Shown one piece after another: positions 1-7,427 of a stretch of DNA of 17,808 nt. Numbering within the stretch: the stretch's first letter is position 1; every line of letters starts with the position of its first letter. Made by a program: the position numbers and the translations under genes. Under the pieces are notes generated by a model that was not told the origin of the DNA, searched no databases, and worked only from the letters and a program-made list of their open reading frames with translations. This stretch comes from Desulfuromusa sp. (GTDB lineage: Bacteria > Desulfobacterota > Desulfuromonadia > Desulfuromonadales > Geopsychrobacteraceae), in contig JAGLDI010000051.1 in NCBI GenBank assembly GCA_023145655.1, positions 1 through 17,808 on the forward strand, given 5' to 3'.

Positions 1-446
1 TCGATACCACCACACTGCTGGAAATAGGTAAATTGGGTGATTTCCATACCATCCAGCCAAACCTCCCAGCCAAGCCCCCAGGCTCCCAGGGTCGGCCCCT
101 CCCAATTATCCTCAACAAAACGGATATCATGTGCCAGAGGATCAATACCAAAACTTTTAAGTGAATTGAGATAAAGCTCCTGAATATTCTGTGGTGAGGG
201 CTTCAAAATAACCTGAAATTGGTAGTAGTGCTGCAACCGATTGGGATTCTCCCCATAGCGACCATCAGTAGGGCGACGCGACGGTTCAACATAGGCAACA
301 TTCCAAGGCTCGGGACCAAGTGCCCGCAAAAAAGTAGCCGGGTTAAAGGTTCCAGCCCCTTTTTCAATATCGTATGGTTGCTGGATGATGCAACCCTGTT
401 CAGCCCAATAGTTCTGCAATGAAAGGATTAAATTCTGAAAATTCAC
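1..446 (-). CDS. glyQ: Glycyl-tRNA synthetase alpha subunit (5' part, cut by window edge)
   Basis: Alpha subunit of the bacterial alpha2-beta2 glycyl-tRNA synthetase, which charges tRNA-Gly in the cytosol. About 148 codons are visible; the family is near 290-300 residues, so roughly half is missing beyond the left edge. The translation reads [18 protein letters not shown], then the class II catalytic-core stretch with [20 protein letters not shown], and later [16 protein letters not shown]. These are hallmark GlyQ segments. I chose the GTG at 446-444 because GGAGG lies four bases upstream and the protein then starts like its relatives. An in-frame ATG at 485-483 would add 13 residues but has no ribosome binding site. 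The gene has its own promoter-like sequence after recO. The beta subunit gene glyS would be expected next, outside the window. Confidence 0.96.
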   Translation of the reverse strand, partial: MNFQNLILSLQNYWAEQGCIIQQPYDIEKGAGTFNPATFLRALGPEPWNVAYVEPSRRPTDGRYGENPNRLQHYYQFQVILKPSPQNIQELYLNSLKSFGIDPLAHDIRFVEDNWEGPTLGAWGLGWEVWLDGMEITQFTYFQQCGGI

Positions 447-511
447 GTGACCTCCAAAAAAACTAAATCTACCGTAAAAAAGCATTGTTATCGATGTAAA
501 ATAGAGACGCG

Positions 512-540
512 AGTGTAGCTTCCACCCCTGAAGATGTCAA
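512..540 (-). promoter_or_regulatory. Sigma70-type promoter for glyQ
   Basis: On the minus strand a perfect -35 TTGACA (540-535) is followed after 17 bases by TACACT (517-512), a four-of-six match to the -10 consensus. The predicted transcript would start near 505 and give a leader of about 59 bases before the glyQ GTG. The site lies in the 106-base gap directly after the recO stop. No T-box-like leader or terminator hairpin is visible in this gap. Confidence 0.65.
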
Positions 541-552
541 GAATCACCGAGG

Positions 553-1296
553 TCAAAGTTGAGTAAGAAATTTGAGGGATTTCGGCTCTCTTGGTAAAGT
601 TTTCTGCAGGACTTGAGTGAGGATTAAACCCGCTTGTTGGAGCGTTTTAAAACCAAAAGAGAATCCTTCGAACTGTGTATGTGACACATTGAGAGTGCGG
701 GCCAATGATCCAACCGTTCCGAGATCGATCGCTACCCCAGCTAACCCGGCACAGTCAAGACAGAGACTACCACCACGATTGGCATCAAAGCGGATCTCCT
801 CATGATCAAATATCTTTAGACATTCACTGCAATGAAGAAGATGTGGCATGTATCCTAGCAGATAAACCAGGCGTAATTCAAATAGCAACTTGGCAACTAA
901 CTCATCCCCATCCCGTTCAAGATAGTCAAGAAAGCTACAGAGAAGTTCATAGATCTGCGGGTAGGGTTCTCCCTCTTCCAGGGTGAGGGAGACCAACTCG
1001 ACACCGTAACTTGCAAGGGCCAGTCGCTGCAGATCACCACGCAGGCCAAAACGCGAATTAAGCAGCTCGGCTTCCTGTAACAATAAGAAGTCTCCCCGTC
1101 CCCTCTTCCACTGAAAAATAGCCTGAGTAAACGGGTCAAGAACAGCACCAAAACGTTTACGGCTTTTCCGGGCAGCCTTGGCGAACCCCTTTTGCAAACC
1201 ATATTCAGCAGTAAAAATGGTCAAGATAATATCGGCCTCACCGTAGTGGGTATGGTGTAAAACCAGAGCTTCACAACGTTGCGAAAGATGTTTCAT
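553..1296 (-). CDS. recO: DNA repair protein RecO
   Basis: RecO acts with RecF and RecR to load RecA onto SSB-coated single-stranded DNA and to anneal strands during recombinational repair. The 247-residue protein has the family layout: an N-terminal OB-fold (about residues 1-80, opening MKHLSQRCEALVL, with the typical GLQKGFAKAARKSRKRFG segment), then a helical domain. That domain carries a zinc-binding cluster at C156, C159, C179 and C182 (CSEC and CLDC). Length is usual for the family. The ATG at 1296 fits the conserved N-terminus, but the bases before it (TATAAAAAGT) contain no Shine-Dalgarno sequence. The gene follows mgtE by 55 bases with no clear terminator between, so read-through from mgtE is likely. 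Confidence 0.95.
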   Translation of the reverse strand: MKHLSQRCEALVLHHTHYGEADIILTIFTAEYGLQKGFAKAARKSRKRFGAVLDPFTQAIFQWKRGRGDFLLLQEAELLNSRFGLRGDLQRLALASYGVELVSLTLEEGEPYPQIYELLCSFLDYLERDGDELVAKLLFELRLVYLLGYMPHLLHCSECLKIFDHEEIRFDANRGGSLCLDCAGLAGVAIDLGTVGSLARTLNVSHTQFEGFSFGFKTLQQAGLILTQVLQKTLPREPKSLKFLTQL

Positions 1297-1351
1297 ACTT
1301 TTTATAAACTCAAAAGAGTGGATTGATCCAACAGGGAGGAGCTGAATACCA

Positions 1352-2713
1352 TCATGATATCAGGTAAGGTAGAAATAAAGTGGCGGTACTGAAATAAATC
1401 AAAATCCCGGTAATATCGTTGACCGTCTGAACAATCGGGCTTGAAGCAATAGCTGGATCTATCCCAACTTTTTTAAAAAATGCCGTCACTAAAACCCCCA
1501 TACAGGCAGCGACAGTAATAGCTGTCACCATTGCAGTACCGACAACAACACCAAAGTAAGCATTTTGATGCCATACGGCAGCCACCAGAGCAATTGTCAA
1601 ACCACAAACAATACCCATAACCAGCCCAACCCGCAATTCCTTCAGAAAAATCCGTTTGATCATAGAAAAATCAACCCGACCCGTTGCAAATCCCCGCACC
1701 AGAATTGTTGAAGTCTGACTGCCAACGTTACCACCCATTCCGGTGATAACCGGAATGAAAGCAATTAACATAATAGCCTGCTCCAAAGTCGCCCGAAAAG
1801 ACCACATCAAGGTACCAGTGACAACCCCACCAATCAGGGTTGTCAATAACCAGGGCAAACGGAGACGAGCAATTTTCAGTGAATTAAAGCCCAGTAGCAT
1901 CTCATCTTCACTGGTACCAGCCATCCGCAAAATATCCTCGGTGGCTTCATCACGCATAACATCGATGATATCGTCAACAGTAATTAATCCAAGCAACTTT
2001 CCTTGATCATCAACAACCGGGATAGCCAGAATATTATATTTGGCAACCAGGGCTGCAACCTCCTCCTGATCCATATCTGCCCGTACCCTCATCACATTGG
2101 TGGACATAATATCGGACAATTCTGTTGCGGGAGGGACCGTCAATAATTGGCGTAACGATAAGACTCCAACCAGATGATTATGCTCATCAGTGACATAAAC
2201 ATAGAAAACCATTTCATAGTCTTCTGAGTCCTGGAGTGCTTCAATTGCATGTTTAACGGTAATATCCTGATCAAGAGAAAAAACATCGGTTGACATGATA
2301 CTACCGGCGGTATCTTCATCATAGCCGAGCAGATGTTCAACATCCCCTAATTGATCCTCGTGCAACTGGGTCAGTATCTCTTCAGCTAATTCACTCGACA
2401 AACTGCGGAGAAAAACAGCGCTATCGTCATCAGCCATTTGCCTTACGATAGAGATCAAATAATCACGATCGAGCAGTTCTGCAATTTTTGGCCACGATTC
2501 CGGCTCTAATTCAGCCAGAACATCGGCAACGCGATCAAGATCCGGAGTTAATTCAAGGAGAGTTTTTTGCTCAGTAAGGTCAAAGTATCGAAACAGATGT
2601 GCAATATCGGCAGGGTGAATTTTAGCAAGTGCCTTTTTCAGGTTTGTGGTCGCACCGCGGCGTAGCAACTTACTCACGGTCGTTTGTAAAACCTGCATCT
2701 TTTGTTCATGCAT
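1352..2713 (-). CDS. mgtE: Magnesium transporter MgtE
   Basis: Mg2+-selective inner-membrane channel, normally a homodimer gated by cytosolic Mg2+ binding. The order is an N-terminal superhelical domain (about residues 20-130), two CBS domains (about 137-200 and 203-260), a connecting helix, and five membrane segments (about 290-455). Family signatures seen are GMGGNVGSQTSTILVRG in the pore region and DPAIASSPIVQTVNDITG near the C-terminus, whose Asp is the likely pore metal site. I start at the ATG at 2713 (MHEQKMQVL, 453 residues). An in-frame GTG at 2722 would add three residues, and neither start has a clear ribosome binding site. The gene lies past the rplQ terminator and has its own promoter-like sequence. 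No M-box riboswitch fits in the roughly 40-base leader. Confidence 0.95.
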   Translation of the reverse strand: MHEQKMQVLQTTVSKLLRRGATTNLKKALAKIHPADIAHLFRYFDLTEQKTLLELTPDLDRVADVLAELEPESWPKIAELLDRDYLISIVRQMADDDSAVFLRSLSSELAEEILTQLHEDQLGDVEHLLGYDEDTAGSIMSTDVFSLDQDITVKHAIEALQDSEDYEMVFYVYVTDEHNHLVGVLSLRQLLTVPPATELSDIMSTNVMRVRADMDQEEVAALVAKYNILAIPVVDDQGKLLGLITVDDIIDVMRDEATEDILRMAGTSEDEMLLGFNSLKIARLRLPWLLTTLIGGVVTGTLMWSFRATLEQAIMLIAFIPVITGMGGNVGSQTSTILVRGFATGRVDFSMIKRIFLKELRVGLVMGIVCGLTIALVAAVWHQNAYFGVVVGTAMVTAITVAACMGVLVTAFFKKVGIDPAIASSPIVQTVNDITGILIYFSTATLFLPYLIS

Positions 2714-2759
2714 AGGAAACACCCACTTTCATACTTAAATTGGAATCTAGGTCACGCAA

Positions 2760-2788
2760 AAACTAGCATTCTGCCCCAATAGAGTCAA
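2760..2788 (-). promoter_or_regulatory. Candidate sigma70 promoter for mgtE
   Basis: On the minus strand TTGACT (2788-2783, five of six to the -35 consensus) is spaced by 17 bases from TAGTTT (2765-2760, three of six). TGC in front of the second element gives an extended -10 (TGn), which could offset the weak hexamer. Position is right: downstream of the rplQ terminator, about 40 bases before the mgtE start. Confidence 0.45.
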
Positions 2789-2804
2789 TGTGAACACACT
2801 GATT

Positions 2805-2845
2805 AAAATAAAAAAAAGGGGGCAAAGAAATAAATCTCTGCCCCC
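2805..2845 (-). terminator. Intrinsic terminator closing the ribosomal-protein cluster
   Basis: Read on the minus strand, an 11-bp stem runs GGGGGCAGAGA / TCTTTGCCCCC (2845-2835 with 2828-2818), with one G-U pair and the six-base loop TTTATT. Eight T residues (2817-2810), an A and four more T follow it. It starts 24 bases after the rplQ stop. There is no T-tract on the plus-strand side, so it should act only on minus-strand transcripts. Confidence 0.93.
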
Positions 2846-2869
2846 GGTTAAAACATTTTGAAAAGGATC

Positions 2870-3316
2870 TTAAGCTGTTGCGGCCTCAGACGATTCAACA
2901 GTTTCCGCAGCTACAGCCTGGTCAGAATCAGTTTCATCACTCTTCTTCTGTGCCACAAATCCTTCTTCAACCAGCTCAATAACCGCCATTGGTGCATTAT
3001 CACCCTGACGATTTTCTAATCTTATAATTCTGGTATAACCTCCAGGCCGATCAGCATAGCGTGGAGAGATCATTTCAAATAATTTGGCAACAATCTTCTG
3101 GTCATGAATAACCCGAAGCACCTGACGCCGAGCATGAAGATCACCACGCTTACCGAAGGTAATCATTTTTTCCGCAAGCTTGCGTAGTTCTTTAGCCCGG
3201 GTCACTGTTGTCGTGATTCGCTCATTCTCAAAAAATGAGATAACCATATTCTGCATCATATGCTGACGATGATCAGGCTTGCGACCAAGACGTCTGCCAG
3301 ATTTATTGTGGCGCAT
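2870..3316 (-). CDS. rplQ: 50S ribosomal protein L17
   Basis: Large-subunit protein that binds 23S rRNA near the tunnel exit. The opening [18 protein letters not shown] and the segment [21 protein letters not shown] are diagnostic. The conserved core ends near residue 118 (IELVEE). About 30 further residues, rich in Ala, Glu, Ser and Asp, make the protein 148 long, more than the 116-130 that is common. AAGGA lies seven bases before the ATG. It is the last gene of the series, as in the classic alpha operon, 36 bases after rpoA and just before the terminator. Confidence 0.97.
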   Translation of the reverse strand: MRHNKSGRRLGRKPDHRQHMMQNMVISFFENERITTTVTRAKELRKLAEKMITFGKRGDLHARRQVLRVIHDQKIVAKLFEMISPRYADRPGGYTRIIRLENRQGDNAPMAVIELVEEGFVAQKKSDETDSDQAVAAETVESSEAATA

Positions 3317-3352
3317 TTTCTGTTCCTTTCTAAAAAACTAAACAAAGGGAGA

Positions 3353-4363
3353 CTATTCGTCGTCATGACCCTTTTGAATCAATTTCAAATAATCCGGATC
3401 TGGGAAATTATCTAGCTTCACGCCGAGACCCAAGCCCATCTCAACCAGAATATCCTTGATTTCATTCAAAGACTTTCTGCCAAAGTTCTGGGTTTTCAAC
3501 ATCTCAACTTCTGATTTCTGGACCAATTCACCGATAAGATTAATCTGGGCATTCTTCAAACAGTTAGCACTGCGAACCGAAAGTTCAAGTTCTTCAACCG
3601 AACGGTAAAGGTTCTCATTGATCTTATGCTTCTCACTGTTTTCTTCTTCGATAACCGGTTCCTCAGTTTCATCAAAATTTATAAAGATCTGCAATTGCTC
3701 TTTATAAATTTTTGCAGCATAAGCAAGGGCATCCTCGGGTTTGACACTACCATCGGTATTAATTTCCAGTGTCAGCTTATCATAATCAGTGATCTGCCCA
3801 ACCCGCGCATTTGAAACATTATAATTAACTTTAGCGATTGGAGAAAAAATGGTATCGATCGGTATTGTCCCAACCGGAGCACTCTCATCACGATTTTTTT
3901 CAGCAAAAACATAACCCTTACCCATGGCAACAGTCATGTCAACTTCAAGGTCAGTTTCATCACCACAGGTTGCAATGTGGTGGTCAGGATTTAATATCTC
4001 AACATTACTATCGGTAATAATATCACCGGCATTAATAATTCCTGCGCCCTTCTGCACAATACGGACATTACGAGGATCATGCCCATGCAAACGGACTTTA
4101 ACTCCTTTGAGGTTAAGGATAATGTCAGTTACATCTTCAGTAACACCAACAACACTTGAAAATTCATGTTGAACATTTTTAATCCGCACCGAGGTAATCG
4201 CCGCACCCTGGAGGGAAGACAAAAGAATCCGACGTAAAGAATTACCCAGAGTTGTGCCAAAACCGCGCTCAAATGGTTCAGCAACAAATTTACCGTATGT
4301 GTCGGTTAATTCAGTTGCTTCCAAGCGCATCGGCTTGATCAGTTCTCTCCAGTTTTTGTACAT
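3353..4363 (-). CDS. rpoA: DNA-directed RNA polymerase subunit alpha
   Basis: The alpha dimer nucleates RNA polymerase assembly, and its C-terminal domain contacts UP elements and activators. In this 336-residue protein the N-terminal domain spans about residues 1-230, with the assembly motif [17 protein letters not shown] at 35-50. An acidic linker (about 231-248, [11 protein letters not shown]) leads to the C-terminal domain at about 250-320. The DNA-binding residues of that domain are kept: R264, N267, C268, L269 and K270 in VRSANCLKN, and G295, K297 and S298 in NFGRKS. GGGAG precedes the ATG by nine bases. It sits between rpsD and rplQ, the usual alpha-operon position. Confidence 0.98.
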   Translation of the reverse strand: MYKNWRELIKPMRLEATELTDTYGKFVAEPFERGFGTTLGNSLRRILLSSLQGAAITSVRIKNVQHEFSSVVGVTEDVTDIILNLKGVKVRLHGHDPRNVRIVQKGAGIINAGDIITDSNVEILNPDHHIATCGDETDLEVDMTVAMGKGYVFAEKNRDESAPVGTIPIDTIFSPIAKVNYNVSNARVGQITDYDKLTLEINTDGSVKPEDALAYAAKIYKEQLQIFINFDETEEPVIEEENSEKHKINENLYRSVEELELSVRSANCLKNAQINLIGELVQKSEVEMLKTQNFGRKSLNEIKDILVEMGLGLGVKLDNFPDPDYLKLIQKGHDDE

Positions 4364-4405
4364 ATATTAATTCTCCCTCTCAAGATACCCTGATGAGGTT
4401 AGCAA

Positions 4406-5035
4406 TTATTTAGAGTAAAGTTCGACAATTAATTGTTCCTGGAACTCAGGTGTTGTCAATTCACTCCGGACCGGCAAGGTTTTGATTATCCCTTTAAACG
4501 CATCTCGCTCAAGCTCAACCCAGGAGGGAAGTCCACGACGCATCACGCTATCTAGAGACTCATTGATGCAGGCGACCTCACGACTCTTTTCACGCAAGGT
4601 AACAATATCATTAGGGCGCACGAGATAAGAGGGGATATTGACCTTTTGACCATTGACCTGAAAATGGCCATGACGAACCAACGTCCGCGCCTGAGCCCGG
4701 GATGCCGAAAAACCAAGACGGTAAATAGCACTATCAAGACGACGCTCAAGAAGAATCAATAGATTCTCGCCTGTGACACCCTTCATCCGGTCGGCTTTAG
4801 CAAAATAGAGCCTGAACTGTTTTTCCTGCAAGCCGTAAGTGCGTTTTACCTTCTGTTTTTCACGTAACTGAGTTCCGTAATCTGAAACCTTGGTACGACG
4901 TTGACCATGCTGACCGGGAGCATAATTACGCCGCTCCAGAGCACATTTATCGGTATAACATCTGTCCCCTTTCAGGAACAGTTTTGCATTTTCTCTTCTG
5001 CACTGACGGCAGACTGGACCAGAGTATCTAGACAA
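4406..5035 (-). CDS. rpsD: 30S ribosomal protein S4 (zinc-binding form)
   Basis: Primary 16S rRNA binder that starts assembly of the 30S body and helps control decoding accuracy. In some bacteria it represses its own operon. The 209-residue protein has the N-terminal zinc knuckle C9-x2-C12-x13-C26-x4-C31, the C+ form of S4, followed by [18 protein letters not shown] and an S4 RNA-binding domain (about residues 98-160). The start is a TTG at 5035, which encodes the expected [13 protein letters not shown] perfect AGGAGG lies six bases upstream, and no ATG would preserve the knuckle. It follows rpsK by 18 bases. Confidence 0.97.
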   Translation of the reverse strand: MSRYSGPVCRQCRRENAKLFLKGDRCYTDKCALERRNYAPGQHGQRRTKVSDYGTQLREKQKVKRTYGLQEKQFRLYFAKADRMKGVTGENLLILLERRLDSAIYRLGFSASRAQARTLVRHGHFQVNGQKVNIPSYLVRPNDIVTLREKSREVACINESLDSVMRRGLPSWVELERDAFKGIIKTLPVRSELTTPEFQEQLIVELYSK

Positions 5036-5053
5036 CTTCTTCCTCCTTGATGC

Positions 5054-5449
5054 TTAAACGCGACGACGCTTGGGTGGACGGCAACCATTATGTGGTATCG
5101 GGGTTACGTCCTTTATCATAGTGACTGTCAAACCTGCCAGTGAAAGGGCACGCAAAGCGGATTCACGACCACTGCCAGGACCTTTGACATATGCCTCAAC
5201 CGAACGCATACCATGTTCCATAGCTTTAGTTGCTGCATCCTCCGCCGCGATTTGCGCAGCAAACGGGGTGCTTTTCCGTGAGCCTTTGAATCCTTTTGTT
5301 CCGGATGTAGACCAAGCAACAACATTACCCACAGGGTCACAAATTGTCACGATAGTATTGTTGAAGGTGGATTGTATATGGACAACACCTTTTGCAATAT
5401 TTTTCTTTGCAACTTTTTTCCGTACGACTTTTTTACCTGATTTAGCCAT
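5054..5449 (-). CDS. rpsK: 30S ribosomal protein S11
   Basis: Platform protein of the 30S subunit that contacts 16S rRNA near the mRNA exit site together with S7 and S18. The 131-residue translation carries the family segments [36 protein letters not shown] and the C-terminal [18 protein letters not shown]. The N-terminus (about residues 1-17) is a lysine-rich basic extension of ordinary kind. The ATG has GGAG seven bases upstream. It lies 11 bases after rpsM and 18 before rpsD, as in most alpha operons. Confidence 0.98.
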   Translation of the reverse strand: MAKSGKKVVRKKVAKKNIAKGVVHIQSTFNNTIVTICDPVGNVVAWSTSGTKGFKGSRKSTPFAAQIAAEDAATKAMEHGMRSVEAYVKGPGSGRESALRALSLAGLTVTMIKDVTPIPHNGCRPPKRRRV

Positions 5450-5460
5450 AATAACTCCGC

Positions 5461-5829
5461 TTATTTTTTCTTGCCGGCAACAGTCTTCTTCGGCCCCTTG
5501 CGAGTCCGTGAATTATTCTTGGTATTCTGACCACGCACCGGCAAACCTCTACGATGACGTAAGCCACGATAGCAACCAAGATCCATCAGTCGCTTAATAT
5601 TCATGGTCAACTCACGACGCAAATCACCTTCGACATTGCATTCTTTATCTACAATCTCACGAATCTTCACCAATTCGGATTCAGTTAAATCATCAGTACG
5701 GGCATCAAACTCAACACCAGCCTGTGAAAGGATATTTTGTGATGTGGAACGACCAATCCCGTAGATATAGGTCATAGCCACTTCAATACGCTTGTTTCTC
5801 GGTAAATCGACTCCAGCAATACGTGCCAA
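5461..5829 (-). CDS. rpsM: 30S ribosomal protein S13
   Basis: Protein of the 30S head that forms inter-subunit bridges with L5 and whose basic tail reaches toward P-site tRNA. The 122-residue protein opens [21 protein letters not shown], has the helix-turn-helix-like [11 protein letters not shown] segment and the conserved [19 protein letters not shown], and ends in a Lys-rich tail. The start is a TTG (5829-5827) with a perfect AGGAGG six bases upstream; no ATG lies near the conserved N-terminus. The gene follows rpmJ by only 16 bases, so there is no room for an E. coli-style S4-binding leader directly in front of it. Confidence 0.97.
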   Translation of the reverse strand: MARIAGVDLPRNKRIEVAMTYIYGIGRSTSQNILSQAGVEFDARTDDLTESELVKIREIVDKECNVEGDLRRELTMNIKRLMDLGCYRGLRHRRGLPVRGQNTKNNSRTRKGPKKTVAGKKK

Positions 5830-5845
5830 TTTTTCCTCCTAGGGC

Positions 5846-5959
5846 TTATCCCTGTCTTTGCTTGTGTTTGGGATTCTCGCAGATGATCCGGACAACACCT
5901 TTACGTTTAACAACTTTGCATTTGTCACAGATCTTCTTAACCGAAGCTCTAACCTTCAT
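5846..5959 (-). CDS. rpmJ: 50S ribosomal protein L36 (zinc ribbon form)
   Basis: Smallest large-subunit protein. The 37-residue translation is [19 protein letters not shown] followed by [18 protein letters not shown]. It keeps the zinc ligands C11, C14, C27 and H32, so it is the C+ paralogue that folds around one zinc ion. AAGGA is seven bases before the ATG. It lies between map and rpsM as in many bacteria, with a hairpin in the gap on its upstream side. The length and sequence match the family exactly. Confidence 0.97.
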   Translation of the reverse strand: MKVRASVKKICDKCKVVKRKGVVRIICENPKHKQRQG

Positions 5960-5981
5960 TTTGAGATCCTTTTCCTATAAA

Positions 5982-6010
5982 TTGAATCTATCAACAGTGA
6001 TTAGATTCAA
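5982..6010 (-). promoter_or_regulatory. Hairpin in the map-rpmJ gap, possible regulatory or processing site
   Basis: On the minus strand TTGAATCTA (6010-6002) and TAGATTCAA (5990-5982) are perfectly complementary over nine bases. Inside, after one bulged A (6001), TCA pairs with TGA around a CTGT loop. This gives a 12-bp stem with a single bulge. It is AT-rich and lacks a following T-tract, so it is a poor intrinsic terminator. It fills much of the largest gap inside the cluster, 22 bases before the rpmJ ATG. Its function is unknown; RNA processing or translational control of the alpha genes is possible. Confidence 0.45.
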
Positions 6011-6023
6011 AATTTCTTCCAGA

Positions 6024-6770
6024 TTAAATACGGGTCAGTATTTCTGGCCCATTCTCAGTAACGGCTATTGTGTGTTCAAAATGTGCCGAGTATTGTCCAT
6101 CAACAGTAACAGCTGTCCAGCCATCATCCAGAACCTTAACTCCCGACAGTCCACTATTGACCATTGGTTCAATCGCGAAGGTCATCCCCTCTTGTAACTG
6201 TGCCCCTCGACCTGGCGCACCATAATTGGGTATCTGTGGGTCTTCATGAAGCTTCCGACCAATACCATGACCAACAAAGTCACGAACCACACTGAAACCC
6301 TCTTTTTCTATTCGTGTCTGCACTGCATTGGAGATATCTGAAAGCCGGCCACCTGCTACCGACGCCGCTATTCCACAAGTCAGTGAATCCTGCGTAACAT
6401 AAAGTAATTGCTGTGTTACAGCATCAATTTTACCAACCGGCACAGTTATCGCTGAATCACCGTAAAATCCATCAATAATCAAACCGAAGTCGATACTGAG
6501 GATGTCACCATCTTGTAACTGTTTCCGGTCAGGGAAACCATGAACGACACGATCGTTCGGTGAAGCACAAATAGTAAAAGGAAAGCCACCGTAACCCTTG
6601 AAAGCCGGTCTAGCCTTCCATTTGATACATTGTTTTTCAGCAAACTGATCTAACTCAAAAGTTGTAACTCCGGGCTGAACCCTCTCATGGAGGAGTTGCA
6701 AAATTTCTGCAACCATCCGCCCTGCTCTTCTCATTTTTTTAATTTCAGTGCGTGACTTTACAACAATCAA
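6024..6770 (-). CDS. map: Methionine aminopeptidase, type I
   Basis: Removes the initiator methionine from nascent proteins when the second residue is small; a dinuclear metal enzyme in the cytosol. From the chosen start (MIVVKSRTEIKKMRRAG) it has 248 residues. The metal ligands of the pita-bread fold are D94 (SIDFG), D105 (GDSAIT), H168 (VGHGIG), E201 (AIEPM) and E232 (FEHT), with the active-site H77. I chose the TTG at 6770-6768, one base after the adk stop, with AGGA eight bases upstream and the family's usual N-terminus. The longer reading from 6824 would add 18 unlike residues and overlap adk by 53 bases. Its place after secY-adk suits its job on new chains. Confidence 0.95.
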   Translation of the reverse strand: MIVVKSRTEIKKMRRAGRMVAEILQLLHERVQPGVTTFELDQFAEKQCIKWKARPAFKGYGGFPFTICASPNDRVVHGFPDRKQLQDGDILSIDFGLIIDGFYGDSAITVPVGKIDAVTQQLLYVTQDSLTCGIAASVAGGRLSDISNAVQTRIEKEGFSVVRDFVGHGIGRKLHEDPQIPNYGAPGRGAQLQEGMTFAIEPMVNSGLSGVKVLDDGWTAVTVDGQYSAHFEHTIAVTENGPEILTRI

Positions 6771-6771
6771 C

Positions 6772-7419
6772 TCAACAATCCTGAAGTGCTGCCTGAATCG
6801 CCTGCTGAACCACTGAAATATCACTCATACCATCAACCGTAACCAGTAATCCCTGTTCACGGTAATAGTCTTCAAGAGGAGCAGTTTGTTCCTGATATAC
6901 CTTCATCCGGTTCCGAATTGTTACTTCACGGTCATCATCCCGCTGCACCAATTCACCACCGCAGTAGCGACAACTGCCGTCCTGAGCAGGAGGATCAAAA
7001 CGTAAGTGACAACCCTTACCACAATCAGCACAAGTACGACGTCCCGTCAATCTCTCAACTAGCGCATCCGTATCAACCTGCAATGAGATAACCGAGTCAA
7101 GCTCTTGGTCAAGGTCAACCAGTACCTGTTTTAATGAATCGGCTTGAGGTAGAGTGCGTGGAAACCCATCGAGGATAAAACCACCCCGACAGTCATCTTC
7201 CTGCAAACGCTCCCGGACAATACCAATAACAACACTGTCAGGAACCAACCCACCGGCATCCATATGTTTTTTTGCTTCAATTCCCATAGGGGATTGCGCT
7301 TGTACCGCAGCACGCAGCATATCACCGGTAGAAATCTGAGGAATACTATATTTTCCCATCAACAGCGCAGCTTGTGTACCCTTGCCCGCGCCTGGTGGTC
7401 CTAACAAAATAATCTTCAT
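6772..7419 (-). CDS. adk: Adenylate kinase (zinc-binding LID form)
   Basis: Catalyses ATP + AMP = 2 ADP in the cytosol and so balances the adenylate pool. The 215-residue protein opens MKIILLGPPGAGKGTQ with the P-loop at residues 7-15. It has the AMP-site TGDMLR (31-36), GFPRT (85-89) and a long-type LID (about 126-163). Four cysteines, C130, C133, C150 and C153, form a zinc site in the LID, as in many Gram-positive and deltaproteobacterial enzymes. I start at the ATG at 7419, with AGGA six bases upstream, rather than the TTG two codons earlier. It sits between secY and map with gaps of eight and one bases. Confidence 0.97.
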   Translation of the reverse strand: MKIILLGPPGAGKGTQAALLMGKYSIPQISTGDMLRAAVQAQSPMGIEAKKHMDAGGLVPDSVVIGIVRERLQEDDCRGGFILDGFPRTLPQADSLKQVLVDLDQELDSVISLQVDTDALVERLTGRRTCADCGKGCHLRFDPPAQDGSCRYCGGELVQRDDDREVTIRNRMKVYQEQTAPLEDYYREQGLLVTVDGMSDISVVQQAIQAALQDC

Positions 7420-7427
7420 GGACAATC

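Noticed and set aside
219..422. Plus-strand small frame opposite glyQ
   Set aside because: The minus strand here encodes unmistakable GlyQ; the plus frame is a shadow.
2714..2869. M-box or other magnesium riboswitch before mgtE
   Set aside because: The stretch is filled by the rplQ terminator and a promoter-like site. The predicted leader is about 40 bases, far too short for an M-box.
5070..5597. Plus-strand open frame of 175 codons opposite rpsK and rpsM
   Set aside because: It lies antisense to two certain ribosomal genes. Its translation has no recognisable domain, and it is explained by codon composition of the real genes.
5960..6023. Hairpin as an intrinsic terminator after map
   Set aside because: The stem is AT-rich and followed by mixed sequence rather than a T-tract, and the downstream alpha genes need the transcript.
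6771..6824. Longer N-terminus for map (start at 6824)
   Set aside because: It would overlap adk by 53 bases and add residues unlike the family; the TTG at 6770 fits the family length and has an AGGA at a good distance.
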